Shown one piece after another: positions 18,542 to 26,608 of a DNA stretch of 64,000 nucleotides. Origin of the DNA: Pseudomonas reidholzensis (GTDB lineage: Bacteria; Pseudomonadota; Gammaproteobacteria; Pseudomonadales; Pseudomonadaceae); the NCBI RefSeq assembly GCF_900536025.1, contig NZ_UNOZ01000007.1:62001-126000 (forward strand), given 5' to 3'. A model generated the notes under the pieces. That model did not search any database and was not told the DNA's origin. It saw only the letters and a program-made list of their open reading frames with translations. Made by a program: the position numbers and the translations under genes. Each line of letters starts with the position of its first letter. Positions within the stretch are counted from its first letter, which is position 1.

Positions 18542-19888
18542 ATGCTCCTGCTGCCGAATACCCGTTACTCAAGCCTTGCCTTGGCCGCCCTGATTGGCGG
18601 CCTGTCGCCCATCACCGGGGCCAGCGAGCTGTTCGCCGCCGACTCGCCGTGGATGCTCGGCGACTGGGGCGGCACCCGCACCGAACTGCTGGAAAAAGGC
18701 TACGACTTCACCCTTGGCTACACCGGCGAGATGGGCAGCAACCTGCACGGCGGCTACGACCACGACCGCACCGCGCGCTACAGCGACCAGTTCACCTTTG
18801 GCAGCCACCTGGACCTGGAAAAGATCCTTGGCTGGAACGCCACCGAAGTGCAGCTGACGGTCACCGAACGCCACGGCCAGAACATCAGCAACGACCGGAT
18901 CAACGACCCGCGGGTCGGCGGCTTCACCTCGGCCCAGGAAGTCTGGGGCCGCGGCCAGACCTGGCGGCTGACCCAGCTGTGGATCAAGCAGAAGTACTTC
19001 GACGGCGCCCTGGACGTCAAAGTCGGCCGCTTCGGCGAGGGCGAAGACTTCAACAGCTTCCCCTGCGACTTCCAGAACCTGGCGTTCTGCGGCTCCCAGG
19101 TGGGCAACTGGGTCGGCGGCATCTGGTACAACTGGCCGGTCAGCCAATGGGCCCTGCGCGTGCGCTACAACCTCAGCGACAGCCTCTACGCCCAGGTCGG
19201 CGCCTACGAGCAGAACCCCTCCAACCTCGAGACGGGCAACGGCTTCAAGCTCAGCGGCAGCGGCACCCAGGGCGCGGTGATGCCGATCGAACTGGTCTGG
19301 AGCCCACGGGTCAATGGCCTTGCAGGGGAATATCGGGCCGGCTACTACTACAGTAATGCCAAGGCACAGGACGTGTTGAAGGACAGCCACGGCCAGCCGG
19401 CCGCCCTCAGTGGCGCCGCCTACCGCAGCAGCGCCAGCAAGCACGGCTTCTGGCTCGGTGCCCAGCAGCAGGTGACCGCGCTGGCGTCCGACCAGTCGCG
19501 CGGCCTCAGCCTGTTCGCCAACGCCACGTTGCACGACAAGAAGACCAATGCCATCGACAACTATGTTCAGGCAGGTGTGGTTTACAAGGGGCCGTTCGAT
19601 GCCCGCGCCAAGGACGACATCGGTTTCGCCCTCGCTCGCGTGCACGTCAACCCCGGCTACCGCAAGAACGCCCGCCTGGCCAACCAGGCGGCGGGCCTCG
19701 ACGACTACGCAAACCCAGGCTTCCTGCCCGTGCAGGACACCGAGTACAGCGCCGAACTCTATTACGGCATCCACCTGGCCGACTGGCTCACCGTGCGCCC
19801 CAACCTGCAGTACATCCGCCATCCGGGCGGGGTGTCGCAGGTCGACGACGCGTTGATCGGCGGCCTGAAGATCCAAAGCACTTTCTGA
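18542..19888 (+). CDS. oprB: Carbohydrate-selective porin, OprB family
   Basis: A 448-residue outer-membrane porin of the OprB family. It has an N-terminal signal sequence (ending near SPITGASELFA), the family opening PWMLGDWGGTRTELLEKGYDF, and a barrel ending in IQSTF. OprB porins admit glucose and other sugars to the periplasm. The gene lies 31 bases upstream of gcd, so glucose entry and periplasmic oxidation are probably co-expressed. No Shine-Dalgarno sequence precedes the ATG; a perfect palindrome occupies that position instead, so the start is less certain than the product. Confidence 0.9.
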   Translation: MLLLPNTRYSSLALAALIGGLSPITGASELFAADSPWMLGDWGGTRTELLEKGYDFTLGYTGEMGSNLHGGYDHDRTARYSDQFTFGSHLDLEKILGWNATEVQLTVTERHGQNISNDRINDPRVGGFTSAQEVWGRGQTWRLTQLWIKQKYFDGALDVKVGRFGEGEDFNSFPCDFQNLAFCGSQVGNWVGGIWYNWPVSQWALRVRYNLSDSLYAQVGAYEQNPSNLETGNGFKLSGSGTQGAVMPIELVWSPRVNGLAGEYRAGYYYSNAKAQDVLKDSHGQPAALSGAAYRSSASKHGFWLGAQQQVTALASDQSRGLSLFANATLHDKKTNAIDNYVQAGVVYKGPFDARAKDDIGFALARVHVNPGYRKNARLANQAAGLDDYANPGFLPVQDTEYSAELYYGIHLADWLTVRPNLQYIRHPGGVSQVDDALIGGLKIQSTF

Positions 19889-19919
19889 CCCCAACCTTTG
19901 ACCTAACGGAGTACCTACG

Positions 19920-22331
19920 ATGAGCACTGACGGTGCCAAGAACGGAACCCGCTGGCTACCGCGCCTTCTGGGCGTGCTGCTGTTGCTGATGGGCCTGGCC
20001 CTCTTGGCGGGCGGCATCAAGCTGAGCCAGCTGGGTGGATCGCTGTATTACCTGATCGCCGGCCTGGGCTTTGCCGTGTCCGGCGGCCTGCTGCTGGCCA
20101 AGCGGCGCATCGCCCTCGGTCTGTACGGCCTGGTGCTGCTCGCCAGCACCGCCTGGGCGCTGTGGGAAGTCGGCCTGGACTGGTGGCAACTGGTGCCACG
20201 CCTGGCCATCTGGTTCGCCATCGGCGTGGTCCTGCTGCTGCCATGGGCGCGACGCCCGCTGATCGGCCCGGCCACTACGCTCAACACCGCCCTGCTCAGC
20301 GTCGCCGTGGTCGCCTCGGGCGCCACCGCCATCGCCAGCCAGTTCACCCACCCGGGCGAGATCCGCGGCGAACTGAACCGCGACAGCAGCGAAATGGGCA
20401 GCGCCGCACCGTCCATGCCGGACGGCGAATGGCAGGCCTACGGGCGTACCGAGCACGGTGATCGCTACTCGCCGCTGCGCGAGATCACCCCGCAGAACGC
20501 TTATCGCCTGGAAGAAGCCTGGCGCATCCGCACCGGTGACCTGCCGACCGACAACGACCCGGTCGAGCTGACCAACCAGAACACCCCGTTGAAGGTCAAC
20601 GGCATGCTCTATGCGTGCACCGCGCACAGCAAGCTGCTGGCCCTCGACCCGGACACCGGCGCCGAGATCTGGCGCTTCGATCCGCAGGTGAAGAGCCCGG
20701 TCGGCACGTTCAAGGGCTTTGCCCACATGACCTGCCGCGGCGTTTCCTACTATGACGAAAATCGCTATGTCAGCCGTGACGGCAGCCCTGCGCCGAAAGT
20801 CTCCGACGCAGGCCAAGTGGTTGCCCAGGCCTGCCCGCGGCGCCTCTACCTGCCGACCGCCGACGCCCGCCTGATCGCCATCAACGCCGACAACGGCAAA
20901 GTCTGTGAGGGCTTCGCCAACCAGGGCGTGATCGACCTCACTACCGGCATCGGGCCGTTCACCGCCGGTGGCTACTACTCCACCTCGCCGGCAGCGATCA
21001 CCCGTGACCTGGTGATCATCGGCGGCCATGTCACCGACAACGAGTCGACCAACGAGCCGTCCGGGGTGATCCGCGCCTATGACGTGCACGACGGCCGCCT
21101 GGTGTGGAACTGGGACAGCAACAACCCGGACGACACCAAGCCGCTGGCACCCGGCAAGACCTACAGCCGCAACTCGGCCAACATGTGGTCGATCGCCAGC
21201 GTCGATGAAGACCTCGGCATGATCTACCTGCCGCTGGGCAACCAGACCCCGGACCAGTGGGGCGCTGACCGCACCCCGGGCGCCGAGAAGTACAGCGCCG
21301 GCATCGTCGCGCTGGACCTGGCCACCGGCAAGGCGCGCTGGAACTACCAGTTCACCCACCACGACCTGTGGGACATGGACGTCGGCAGCCAGCCAACCCT
21401 GATGCACCTGAAGACCGATGACGGCATCAAGCCTGCGGTCATCGTGCCGACCAAGCAGGGCAGCCTGTACGTGCTCGACCGCCGCGACGGCACCCCGATC
21501 GTGCCGATCCGCGAGATCCCGACCCCGCAGGGCGCGGTCAAGGGTGACCGGACCGCGCCGACCCAGGCCCGCTCGGACCTCAACCTGCTTGGCCCGGACC
21601 TGACCGAACAGGCCATGTGGGGCGCCACGCCGTTCGACCAGATGCTCTGCCGCATCCAGTTCCGCGAGTTGCGCTATGAAGGCCAGTACACCCCGCCGTC
21701 GGAACAGGGCAGCCTGATCTACCCGGGTAACGTCGGCGTGTTCAACTGGGGCAGTGTGTCGATCGACCCGGTGCGCCAACTGATGTTCACCTCGCCGAAC
21801 TACATGGCCTTCGTGTCGAAGATGGTGCCGCGCGAGCAGGTTGCCGCCGGCAGCAAGCGCGAAAGCGAGACCAGCGGCGTGCAGCCGAACACCGGCGCAC
21901 CGTACGCGGTGACCATGCACCCGTTCATGTCGCCGCTGGGCGTGCCGTGCCAGGCGCCGGCCTGGGGCTATGTGGCGGCCATCGACCTGTTCACCAACAA
22001 GGTCGTGTGGAAACACAAGAACGGCACCACCCGCGACAGCACGCCGATACCGATCGGCCTGCCGGTGGGTGTGCCGAGCATGGGCGGTTCGATGGTGACG
22101 GCCGGTGGCGTGGGCTTCCTCAGTGGCACCCTCGACCAATACCTGCGTGCCTATGACGTGCACAACGGCGCCGAGCTGTGGAAGGCCCGCCTGCCTGCGG
22201 GCGGCCAGGCCACGCCGATGACCTACACCGGCAAGGACGGCAAGCAGTATGTGCTGGTGACCGCCGGCGGGCATGGCTCGCTGGGCACCAAGATGGGTGA
22301 CTACATCATCGCTTACAAACTCGCTCAATAA
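19920..22331 (+). CDS. gcd: Membrane-bound PQQ-dependent glucose dehydrogenase
   Basis: An 803-residue quinoprotein. Residues 1-135 hold about five transmembrane helices with the WEVGLDWWQLVPRL segment, and the remainder is an eight-bladed PQQ beta-propeller with repeats such as ALDPDTGAEIWRFD and DMDVGSQPTL. Gcd oxidises glucose to gluconolactone in the periplasm and passes electrons to ubiquinone; it is the first step of the direct oxidative route in Pseudomonas and the source of gluconic acid for phosphate solubilisation. The ATG has AACGGAGT upstream, and a terminator follows. Confidence 0.95.
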   Translation: MSTDGAKNGTRWLPRLLGVLLLLMGLALLAGGIKLSQLGGSLYYLIAGLGFAVSGGLLLAKRRIALGLYGLVLLASTAWALWEVGLDWWQLVPRLAIWFAIGVVLLLPWARRPLIGPATTLNTALLSVAVVASGATAIASQFTHPGEIRGELNRDSSEMGSAAPSMPDGEWQAYGRTEHGDRYSPLREITPQNAYRLEEAWRIRTGDLPTDNDPVELTNQNTPLKVNGMLYACTAHSKLLALDPDTGAEIWRFDPQVKSPVGTFKGFAHMTCRGVSYYDENRYVSRDGSPAPKVSDAGQVVAQACPRRLYLPTADARLIAINADNGKVCEGFANQGVIDLTTGIGPFTAGGYYSTSPAAITRDLVIIGGHVTDNESTNEPSGVIRAYDVHDGRLVWNWDSNNPDDTKPLAPGKTYSRNSANMWSIASVDEDLGMIYLPLGNQTPDQWGADRTPGAEKYSAGIVALDLATGKARWNYQFTHHDLWDMDVGSQPTLMHLKTDDGIKPAVIVPTKQGSLYVLDRRDGTPIVPIREIPTPQGAVKGDRTAPTQARSDLNLLGPDLTEQAMWGATPFDQMLCRIQFRELRYEGQYTPPSEQGSLIYPGNVGVFNWGSVSIDPVRQLMFTSPNYMAFVSKMVPREQVAAGSKRESETSGVQPNTGAPYAVTMHPFMSPLGVPCQAPAWGYVAAIDLFTNKVVWKHKNGTTRDSTPIPIGLPVGVPSMGGSMVTAGGVGFLSGTLDQYLRAYDVHNGAELWKARLPAGGQATPMTYTGKDGKQYVLVTAGGHGSLGTKMGDYIIAYKLAQ

Positions 22332-22363
22332 GCGTCAAGCGGTAAGCTGCAAGCGACAAGAAG

Positions 22364-22392
22364 AAGCGGGGCCCTTGCGGTTCCGCTTTTTT
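22364..22392 (+). terminator. Intrinsic terminator after gcd
   Basis: AAGCGG (22364-22369) pairs with CCGCTT (22383-22388) and is followed by TTTTTTG. It stands 33 bases after the gcd stop. Confidence 0.7.
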
Positions 22393-22510
22393 GTGTGTGT
22401 TCGGTGTAGATACGTTGGGTTTTTTGGGGCTTATCCGTTTGATGTGGTGGCGCATATGGCCCCTTCCGCCCTTACGGCGGGTCACTTAATGAGATGGTCA
22501 CCCCGGCACT

Positions 22511-22541
22511 CTGCGCAGGCTAGGCTTGCGCAGGGTGTTTT
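22511..22541 (+). terminator. Terminator-like hairpin in the IS left end
   Basis: CTGCGCA (22511-22517) pairs with TGCGCAG (22527-22533) over a 9-base loop and is followed by GGTGTTTTT. It lies between the IS tip and the transposase ribosome binding site, where it could block transcription entering from outside. Confidence 0.55.
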
Positions 22542-22561
22542 TATCTCCGGAGATCATCACC

Positions 22562-23587
22562 ATGAGCGAAGTGGCATTAGTCGGCATCGACATCGGCAAG
22601 CACACCTTCCACCTGCATGCTCAGGATAGGTCCGGCCGGGAAGTGCTACGCAAGAAGTGCTCACGACAGCAATTAATGCGCTTTTTCTCCAACCATCCGG
22701 TATGCACCGTGGTGATGGAAGCCTGCGCTGGAGCGCATTACCTGGCGCGTGAACTGAAAGCTGCGGGGCACGATGCCAAGCTGATTTCCCCTCAGTTCGT
22801 GCGACCTTTCGTCAAAAGTAACAAGAACGATTTTGTCGACGCTCGAGCGATCTGCGAAGCCGCTTCTCGGCCAACGATGCGTTTCGTCGCGGCCAAGACT
22901 GTGGAGCAGCAGACGCTTTCAGTCTCACACCGGATTCGTGAATCGCTGATCCGCGACCGCACCAAGACGGTGAACCAGATGCATGGATTCTTGCTCGAGT
23001 TCGGCATCAGCCTGCCGACCGGGCTGGCAGTCGTCAAACGGCTAGCCTCGATCCTTGAGGAACACGACCTGCCTGTGCGCCTCATCGCTTTGCTGCAGCG
23101 CCAGCACGACCATTTCGTCTATCTGGAAGAGCAAATCAAGGTGTTGGACAAGGAGCTGGAAAGCCAGCTGGCTGACGATGATCTCGGAAGCCGTTTGTTG
23201 AGCATCCCGTGTGTTGGCCCGATCACCGCCAGCCTGCTGGCCGTACAGATGGGCGACGGTCAGCAATACAGCTGTAGTCGGGATTTTGCGGCATCCGTCG
23301 GTTTGGTACCCAAACAGTTCAGTACCGGCGGCAAGCCCAACCTGCTAGGAATCAGCAAGCGCGGCGACAAGAATCTACGGCGCTTGTTGGTGCAATGCGC
23401 CCGGGTGTACATGCTGCGCCTGGAGCACCAAAAAGGTCCCTTGGCCGAATGGGTGAGGTCGCTGTCAATGCGGCGACACTCCAATGTGGTGGCCTGTGCG
23501 TTGGCCAACAAACTCGCACGTATCGCGTGGGCAATCACCACTCGGCACACGCAATATGAAGCGGAGCCAGACGTCACCAACGCCTGA
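22562..23587 (+). CDS. IS110-family transposase (RNA-guided DEDD recombinase)
   Basis: A 341-residue protein with the N-terminal DEDD RuvC-like domain (GIDIGKHTF with the first Asp near residue 9, VMEACAGAHYLA, KNDFVDARAI) and the C-terminal Tnp domain with CVGPITASLLAV, FAASVGLVPKQFSTGGK (the probable catalytic Ser) and KRGDKNLRRLLVQCARV. The gene looks intact. The family recombines a circular element junction with its target, guided by an RNA made from the element's own non-coding end. The start ATG has CGGAGATC upstream. Confidence 0.93.
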   Translation: MSEVALVGIDIGKHTFHLHAQDRSGREVLRKKCSRQQLMRFFSNHPVCTVVMEACAGAHYLARELKAAGHDAKLISPQFVRPFVKSNKNDFVDARAICEAASRPTMRFVAAKTVEQQTLSVSHRIRESLIRDRTKTVNQMHGFLLEFGISLPTGLAVVKRLASILEEHDLPVRLIALLQRQHDHFVYLEEQIKVLDKELESQLADDDLGSRLLSIPCVGPITASLLAVQMGDGQQYSCSRDFAASVGLVPKQFSTGGKPNLLGISKRGDKNLRRLLVQCARVYMLRLEHQKGPLAEWVRSLSMRRHSNVVACALANKLARIAWAITTRHTQYEAEPDVTNA

Positions 23588-23599
23588 CCCCGCAGTACA

Positions 23600-23800
23600 G
23601 CACCGTTTTGCAAGTGTTTTACCACCAGGTTTTGCGATAGCTGACAACAGATGAAATAAACGGCCGATCGGCCTGACGGTGATCCTGGAAGAAAATTTGG
23701 CTCACAGAAGCCGCTCACTTTTTTAGGATCGTCAGGTGCGAATACTCATCGTGGCGCGGGATTAGAGCCCAATAGACGCCGGATAGATTTAAGCAAGCCA
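23600..23800 (+). ncRNA. Candidate bridge/seeker RNA in the IS right end
   Basis: The non-coding right end folds into a convincing target-binding loop. The outer stem is CCTGACG-gtg-ATCCT (23672-23686) with AGGATCGTCAGG (23725-23736). The internal loop strands are GGAAGAAAATTT (23687-23698) and GCTCACTTTTTT (23713-23724). The inner hairpin is GGCT-cacaga-AGCC (23699-23712). The 3' loop strand matches the left target flank GGTCACTTTTTT at 11 of 12 positions, and the 5' strand shares AAGAAAA with the complement of the right flank TTTTTCTTGG. A second hairpin with stem GGCG (23753-23756)/CGCC (23777-23780) could be the donor-binding loop. RNA ends are not known; coordinates are approximate. Confidence 0.7.
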
Positions 23801-24033
23801 CCCATTTCATCCGTTAATCAGTATTGCAAAAAATGGGGTGACCATAGATTTTTCTTGGAAAAAAGTAACCAAAAACCGCCGGCTCCCACATACGGCCCTC
23901 CGCTGCGCTGCGGGTTCCCTCACTCCGGCCTTGCTCCCGCGAGGACCTCCGTTCGGCCTCCTGAGGTCGCCAAGTTAGGGGTGGTGCCTGCGCTGGCGTT
24001 ATCTTCGATAGTGACATTTGTGGTGGATATATG

Positions 24034-24100
24034 ATCATCGCGGGCAAGCCCGCTCCTACAACGACCGCGCCGACCTGTAGGAGCGGGCTTGCCCGCGATG
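24034..24100. repeat. REP pair, type I, at the centre of composite copy A
   Basis: atcgcgggcaagcccgctcctac and gtaggagcgggcttgcccgcgat form an almost perfect inverted pair with a short spacer. CTCCTAC replaces the CTCCCAC found in other copies on both sides, so the two arms have changed together. Confidence 0.85.
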
Positions 24101-24617
24101 GGGCCGGGACTGCCAATGCACATTCTGGCGCTGACGCGCTGTACTGCCCTTATAAACCCGCGAGAGCGCAGCGATTCGCCAGCCATTGCCCTGGCCCTTG
24201 ATCTGGCCTTTGATCTGGCTTGTGATATTGATCTACCGCGACTTCAGGAGGCCGAACGGAGGTCTTGCGGAGTGAGGTGACGGCCATGGATGGCCGGCAA
24301 GCGCCGCGGGCCAGGAAGGCCCGTCCGGCGCGGTCCTCACGGGAGCAAGACCGGAGTGAGGGAACCCGCAGCGCAGCGGAGGGCCGGATGCAGGAGCAAG
24401 CGGTTTTTGGTTACTTTTTTCCAAGAAAAAAAGTGACCCGCCGTAAGGGCGGAAGGGGCCAGTGGCCGCACCACACAAAACGGATAAGCCCCCAAGCCCG
24501 AAAGCCCGAAATCCCAGCAAAAAATATTTCTCCCTCCCTGCATCCAAACCACAACCTGGCGTGTAGTACCTGTAGCAGCCACTCGCTGCCACCGCGCTAC
24601 TCACCAGGAGAACCACC

Positions 24618-25160
24618 ATGAATGGCAAACCCACCCTGCGCCTGATCACCGCCACCCTGGCCATCGGCACCCTGTCACTGGCCCTGCAGACCGCCCACGC
24701 CCAGTCGACCCTGCCCGACGCCGTCAAGGTCCCCGATGGCAACAAAGTCATGATGGAAGCCGTCGGCGTCGGCGAGATCACCTATGAATGCCGCGACAAA
24801 GCCGACGCCGCCGGCCAGACCGAGTGGTTCTTCGTCGGGCCCAAGGCCGTGCTCAACGACCGCAGCGGCAAAGCAGTCGGCAGCTACTTCGGCCCACCCG
24901 CCACCTGGCAGGCCAAGGACGGCTCCAAGGTCAGCGGTACCCAGCTGGCAGTCGCCCCCGCCAACAAAGGCGACCTGCCCTATCAGCTGGTCAAGGCCAA
25001 CCCCGCCGACGGCCAGGGCGCCATGCAAGGCGTGAGCTACATCCAACGGGTCGCCACCAAAGGCGGCGTCGCCCCGAGCAGCCAGTGCGCCGCCTCGAAC
25101 AAAGGCGAAAAACAGATCGTCAAATACCAGGCCGACTACATCTTCTGGTCCGCCAAATAA
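24618..25160 (+). CDS. DUF3455-domain exported protein
   Basis: A 180-residue protein with a signal peptide (cleavage after QTAHA) and the DUF3455 pattern: GVGEITYECRDK, YFGPPATWQAKDGSKVSGT, and GVSYIQRVATKGGVAPSSQC near the C-terminus. The biochemical role of DUF3455 is unknown. The gene lies 16 bases upstream of an ECF sigma factor gene on the same strand, so it is probably the effector or sensor gene of that sigma/anti-sigma operon. CCAGGAG precedes the ATG. Confidence 0.8.
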   Translation: MNGKPTLRLITATLAIGTLSLALQTAHAQSTLPDAVKVPDGNKVMMEAVGVGEITYECRDKADAAGQTEWFFVGPKAVLNDRSGKAVGSYFGPPATWQAKDGSKVSGTQLAVAPANKGDLPYQLVKANPADGQGAMQGVSYIQRVATKGGVAPSSQCAASNKGEKQIVKYQADYIFWSAK

Positions 25161-25176
25161 CCCGGCGTTCAGGCCT

Positions 25177-25830
25177 GTGACGGCGGGCAAAGTCGTCTAC
25201 GCTGTTCGACAAACCCCGGCCAGCCGGCCGGGGAATGACCCCTTGCCGACGGCTGAACAGACTTTGTCATTGCCCGAAATCGCCTTTGATTACCAACGAT
25301 GCCTGGAGGCCTGCGCCCAGGGCGACCGGCAAGCCTTGCGCGACCTGTACCACCAGGAAAGCGCGCGACTGCTCGGCGTCGCCTGGCGCATCGCCCGCGA
25401 ACGGGCGGTGGCTGAAGATATCGTGCATGACGCCTTTGTGCGGATCTGGACCCGGGCCGGCAGCTTCGACCCGACCAGGGGCTCGGCGCGTGGCTGGATC
25501 TACAGCATTACCCGCCACCTGGCGTTGAATTTTGTCCGCGATGGTGCGCGCGAAGTGGCGATCAGCGAGCAGGACGAATCCCATCTGCAGGACGCGCATC
25601 ACGCCCACGACCCCGAGCACGCCATGCACAGCTTCGATCTGCACGCCCATTCAGCCCGGGTCTACCTGTGCCTCGAACAGTTGGAGCCGGCCCGGCGCAA
25701 TTGCATCCTGCACGCCTACGTCGACGGCTGCAGCCACGCCGAAATAGCCCGCAAACTGGACACCCCGCTGGGCACCGTGAAGGCCTGGATCAAGCGCAGC
25801 CTGGCCGCCTTGCGGGAGTGCATGGGATGA
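25177..25830 (+). CDS. ECF RNA polymerase sigma factor (RskA-partnered type)
   Basis: A 217-residue ECF sigma factor. Region 2 is visible in HDAFVRIWTRAGSFDPTRGSARGWIYSITRHLALNFVRD and region 4 in LEPARRNCILHAYVDGCSHAEIARKLDTPLGTVKAWIKRSL. The start is uncertain: GTG 25177 gives the longest product, but the region before ALPEIAFDYQRCL-like sequence is not conserved in the family, and TTG codons near 25243 and 25264 are alternatives. The stop overlaps the anti-sigma ATG (ATGA), so the two proteins are made together. Confidence 0.85.
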   Translation: MTAGKVVYAVRQTPASRPGNDPLPTAEQTLSLPEIAFDYQRCLEACAQGDRQALRDLYHQESARLLGVAWRIARERAVAEDIVHDAFVRIWTRAGSFDPTRGSARGWIYSITRHLALNFVRDGAREVAISEQDESHLQDAHHAHDPEHAMHSFDLHAHSARVYLCLEQLEPARRNCILHAYVDGCSHAEIARKLDTPLGTVKAWIKRSLAALRECMG

Positions 25831-26543
25831 ACAATGACCAAGACGATGACCTGGACAGCTTGGCCAGCGAATACGTGCTGGGCACGCTGCCGGCCGAACA
25901 ACGCAGCGCAGTCGAACAGCGCCTGGCCCACGATGCCGCGCTGCGTGGCGCCGTGGATGCCTGGGAGCAGCGGCTGCTGGAGCTGACCGCGCTGGCCGAA
26001 CCGCAGCAACCCTCTACGTACTTGTGGCAACGCATCGGGCGCAGCCTGGACCACCTCGAAGCCCCCGCACCGGCCCCGACGCGCACCCCCTCCCGTTCCT
26101 GGTGGGACCTGCTGCCCCTGTGGCGCGGGCTGGCAGGCGCCGGGCTGGCGGCCAGCCTGGTGATGGCGCTGGCCTTGCTGACAGGCACCGGTGCGCCCAC
26201 CGAGACTAGCTACCTGGTGGTGCTGGTGGCGCCGCAGGACCGCGCGCCTGGCTGGGTGATCCAGGCCAGCAGCCCACGCGAGGTCGAGCTGATACCCCTC
26301 GGCCAGTCGAGCATTCCAGACGACAAGGCCCTGCAGTTCTGGACCAAGGCCGACGACTGGCAGGGCCCGGTCTCACTCGGCCTGGTCGAGCCGGGGCAGA
26401 AGATCTCCGTGCCACTGGACAAACTGCCGCCGCTGCAACCCAACCAGCTGTTCGAGCTGACGCTGGAAAACCCAGGCGGTTCGTCGACCGGCAAACCGAC
26501 GGGGCCTATCCAGTTCATCGGCCGGGCGGTAAAAGTCATCTGA
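25827..26543 (+). CDS. Anti-sigma factor, RskA family
   Basis: A 238-residue bitopic membrane protein. The cytoplasmic N-terminus contains the anti-sigma signature LASEYVLGTLPAEQRSAVEQRL, one transmembrane helix spans about residues 97-117 (GLAGAGLAASLVMALALL), and the periplasmic part is an RskA domain with PDDKALQFWTKADDW. RskA proteins hold their ECF sigma at the membrane and release it on proteolysis. The start is fixed by the 4-base overlap with the sigma gene. Confidence 0.88.
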   Translation: MNNDQDDDLDSLASEYVLGTLPAEQRSAVEQRLAHDAALRGAVDAWEQRLLELTALAEPQQPSTYLWQRIGRSLDHLEAPAPAPTRTPSRSWWDLLPLWRGLAGAGLAASLVMALALLTGTGAPTETSYLVVLVAPQDRAPGWVIQASSPREVELIPLGQSSIPDDKALQFWTKADDWQGPVSLGLVEPGQKISVPLDKLPPLQPNQLFELTLENPGGSSTGKPTGPIQFIGRAVKVI

Positions 26544-26608
26544 TTGCTCATGGACAGCGCACCGCGCGCGCAGCATGCTAGAAGCCTCCACCCAGCAAGG
26601 AAGCGTCC

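Larger units (their letters stand above)
22487..23848 (+). mobile_element. IS110-family (IS1111-type) insertion sequence
   Basis: The boundaries come from comparison with the intact arm in copy B: cggcgggtcact continues directly into tttttttcttgg there, whereas here 1362 bases intervene. Subterminal inverted repeats are perfect over 11 bases: ATGGTCACCCC (22494-22504) and GGGGTGACCAT (23835-23845). They leave a 7-base tip on the left and a 3-base tip on the right, as I recall for the IS1111 group. The exact junction is blurred by the T-tract, so each end is uncertain by a few bases. The element holds one transposase gene and a 260-base non-coding right end. No clear target duplication is seen, as expected for IS110-family elements. 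Confidence 0.85.
22391..24494. repeat. Composite inverted-arm intergenic repeat, copy A (interrupted by an IS)
   Basis: The outer arms are inverted copies of each other. The left arm runs gtgttcggtgtagatacg...ggggcttatccg...cccttccgcccttacggcgggtcact and, after the IS, ttcttggaaaaaagtaaccaaaaaccg...ccctcactccggccttgctcccg. The right arm (24240-24494) repeats this in reverse complement. Between them lie a unique segment (gactgccaatgcacattctggcgctgacgcgc...) and a REP pair at 24034-24100. Copy B at 34572-35408 is the same structure in inverse orientation. Short ORFs inside it carry frames such as KKVTKNR and are not believable genes. Everything here other than the IS appears non-coding. Confidence 0.85.

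Noticed and set aside
23757..23784. Reading the second hairpin of the IS right end as a proven donor-binding loop
   Set aside because: Only about five bases (ATAGA) match the element tip, which can arise by chance; it is mentioned as a possibility only.
24265..24781. Several ORFs of 80-180 codons on both strands inside the composite repeats (also 34537-35499)
   Set aside because: They lie in inverted-repeat and REP sequence, read the same arm in different frames, overlap a well-supported gene (24618) or lack ribosome binding sites. Similar fragments are common spurious annotations in Pseudomonas.
25177..25270. The sigma factor N-terminal extension as a separate regulatory peptide
   Set aside because: There is no ribosome binding site pattern or conservation that can be judged here; it is treated as start-site uncertainty.
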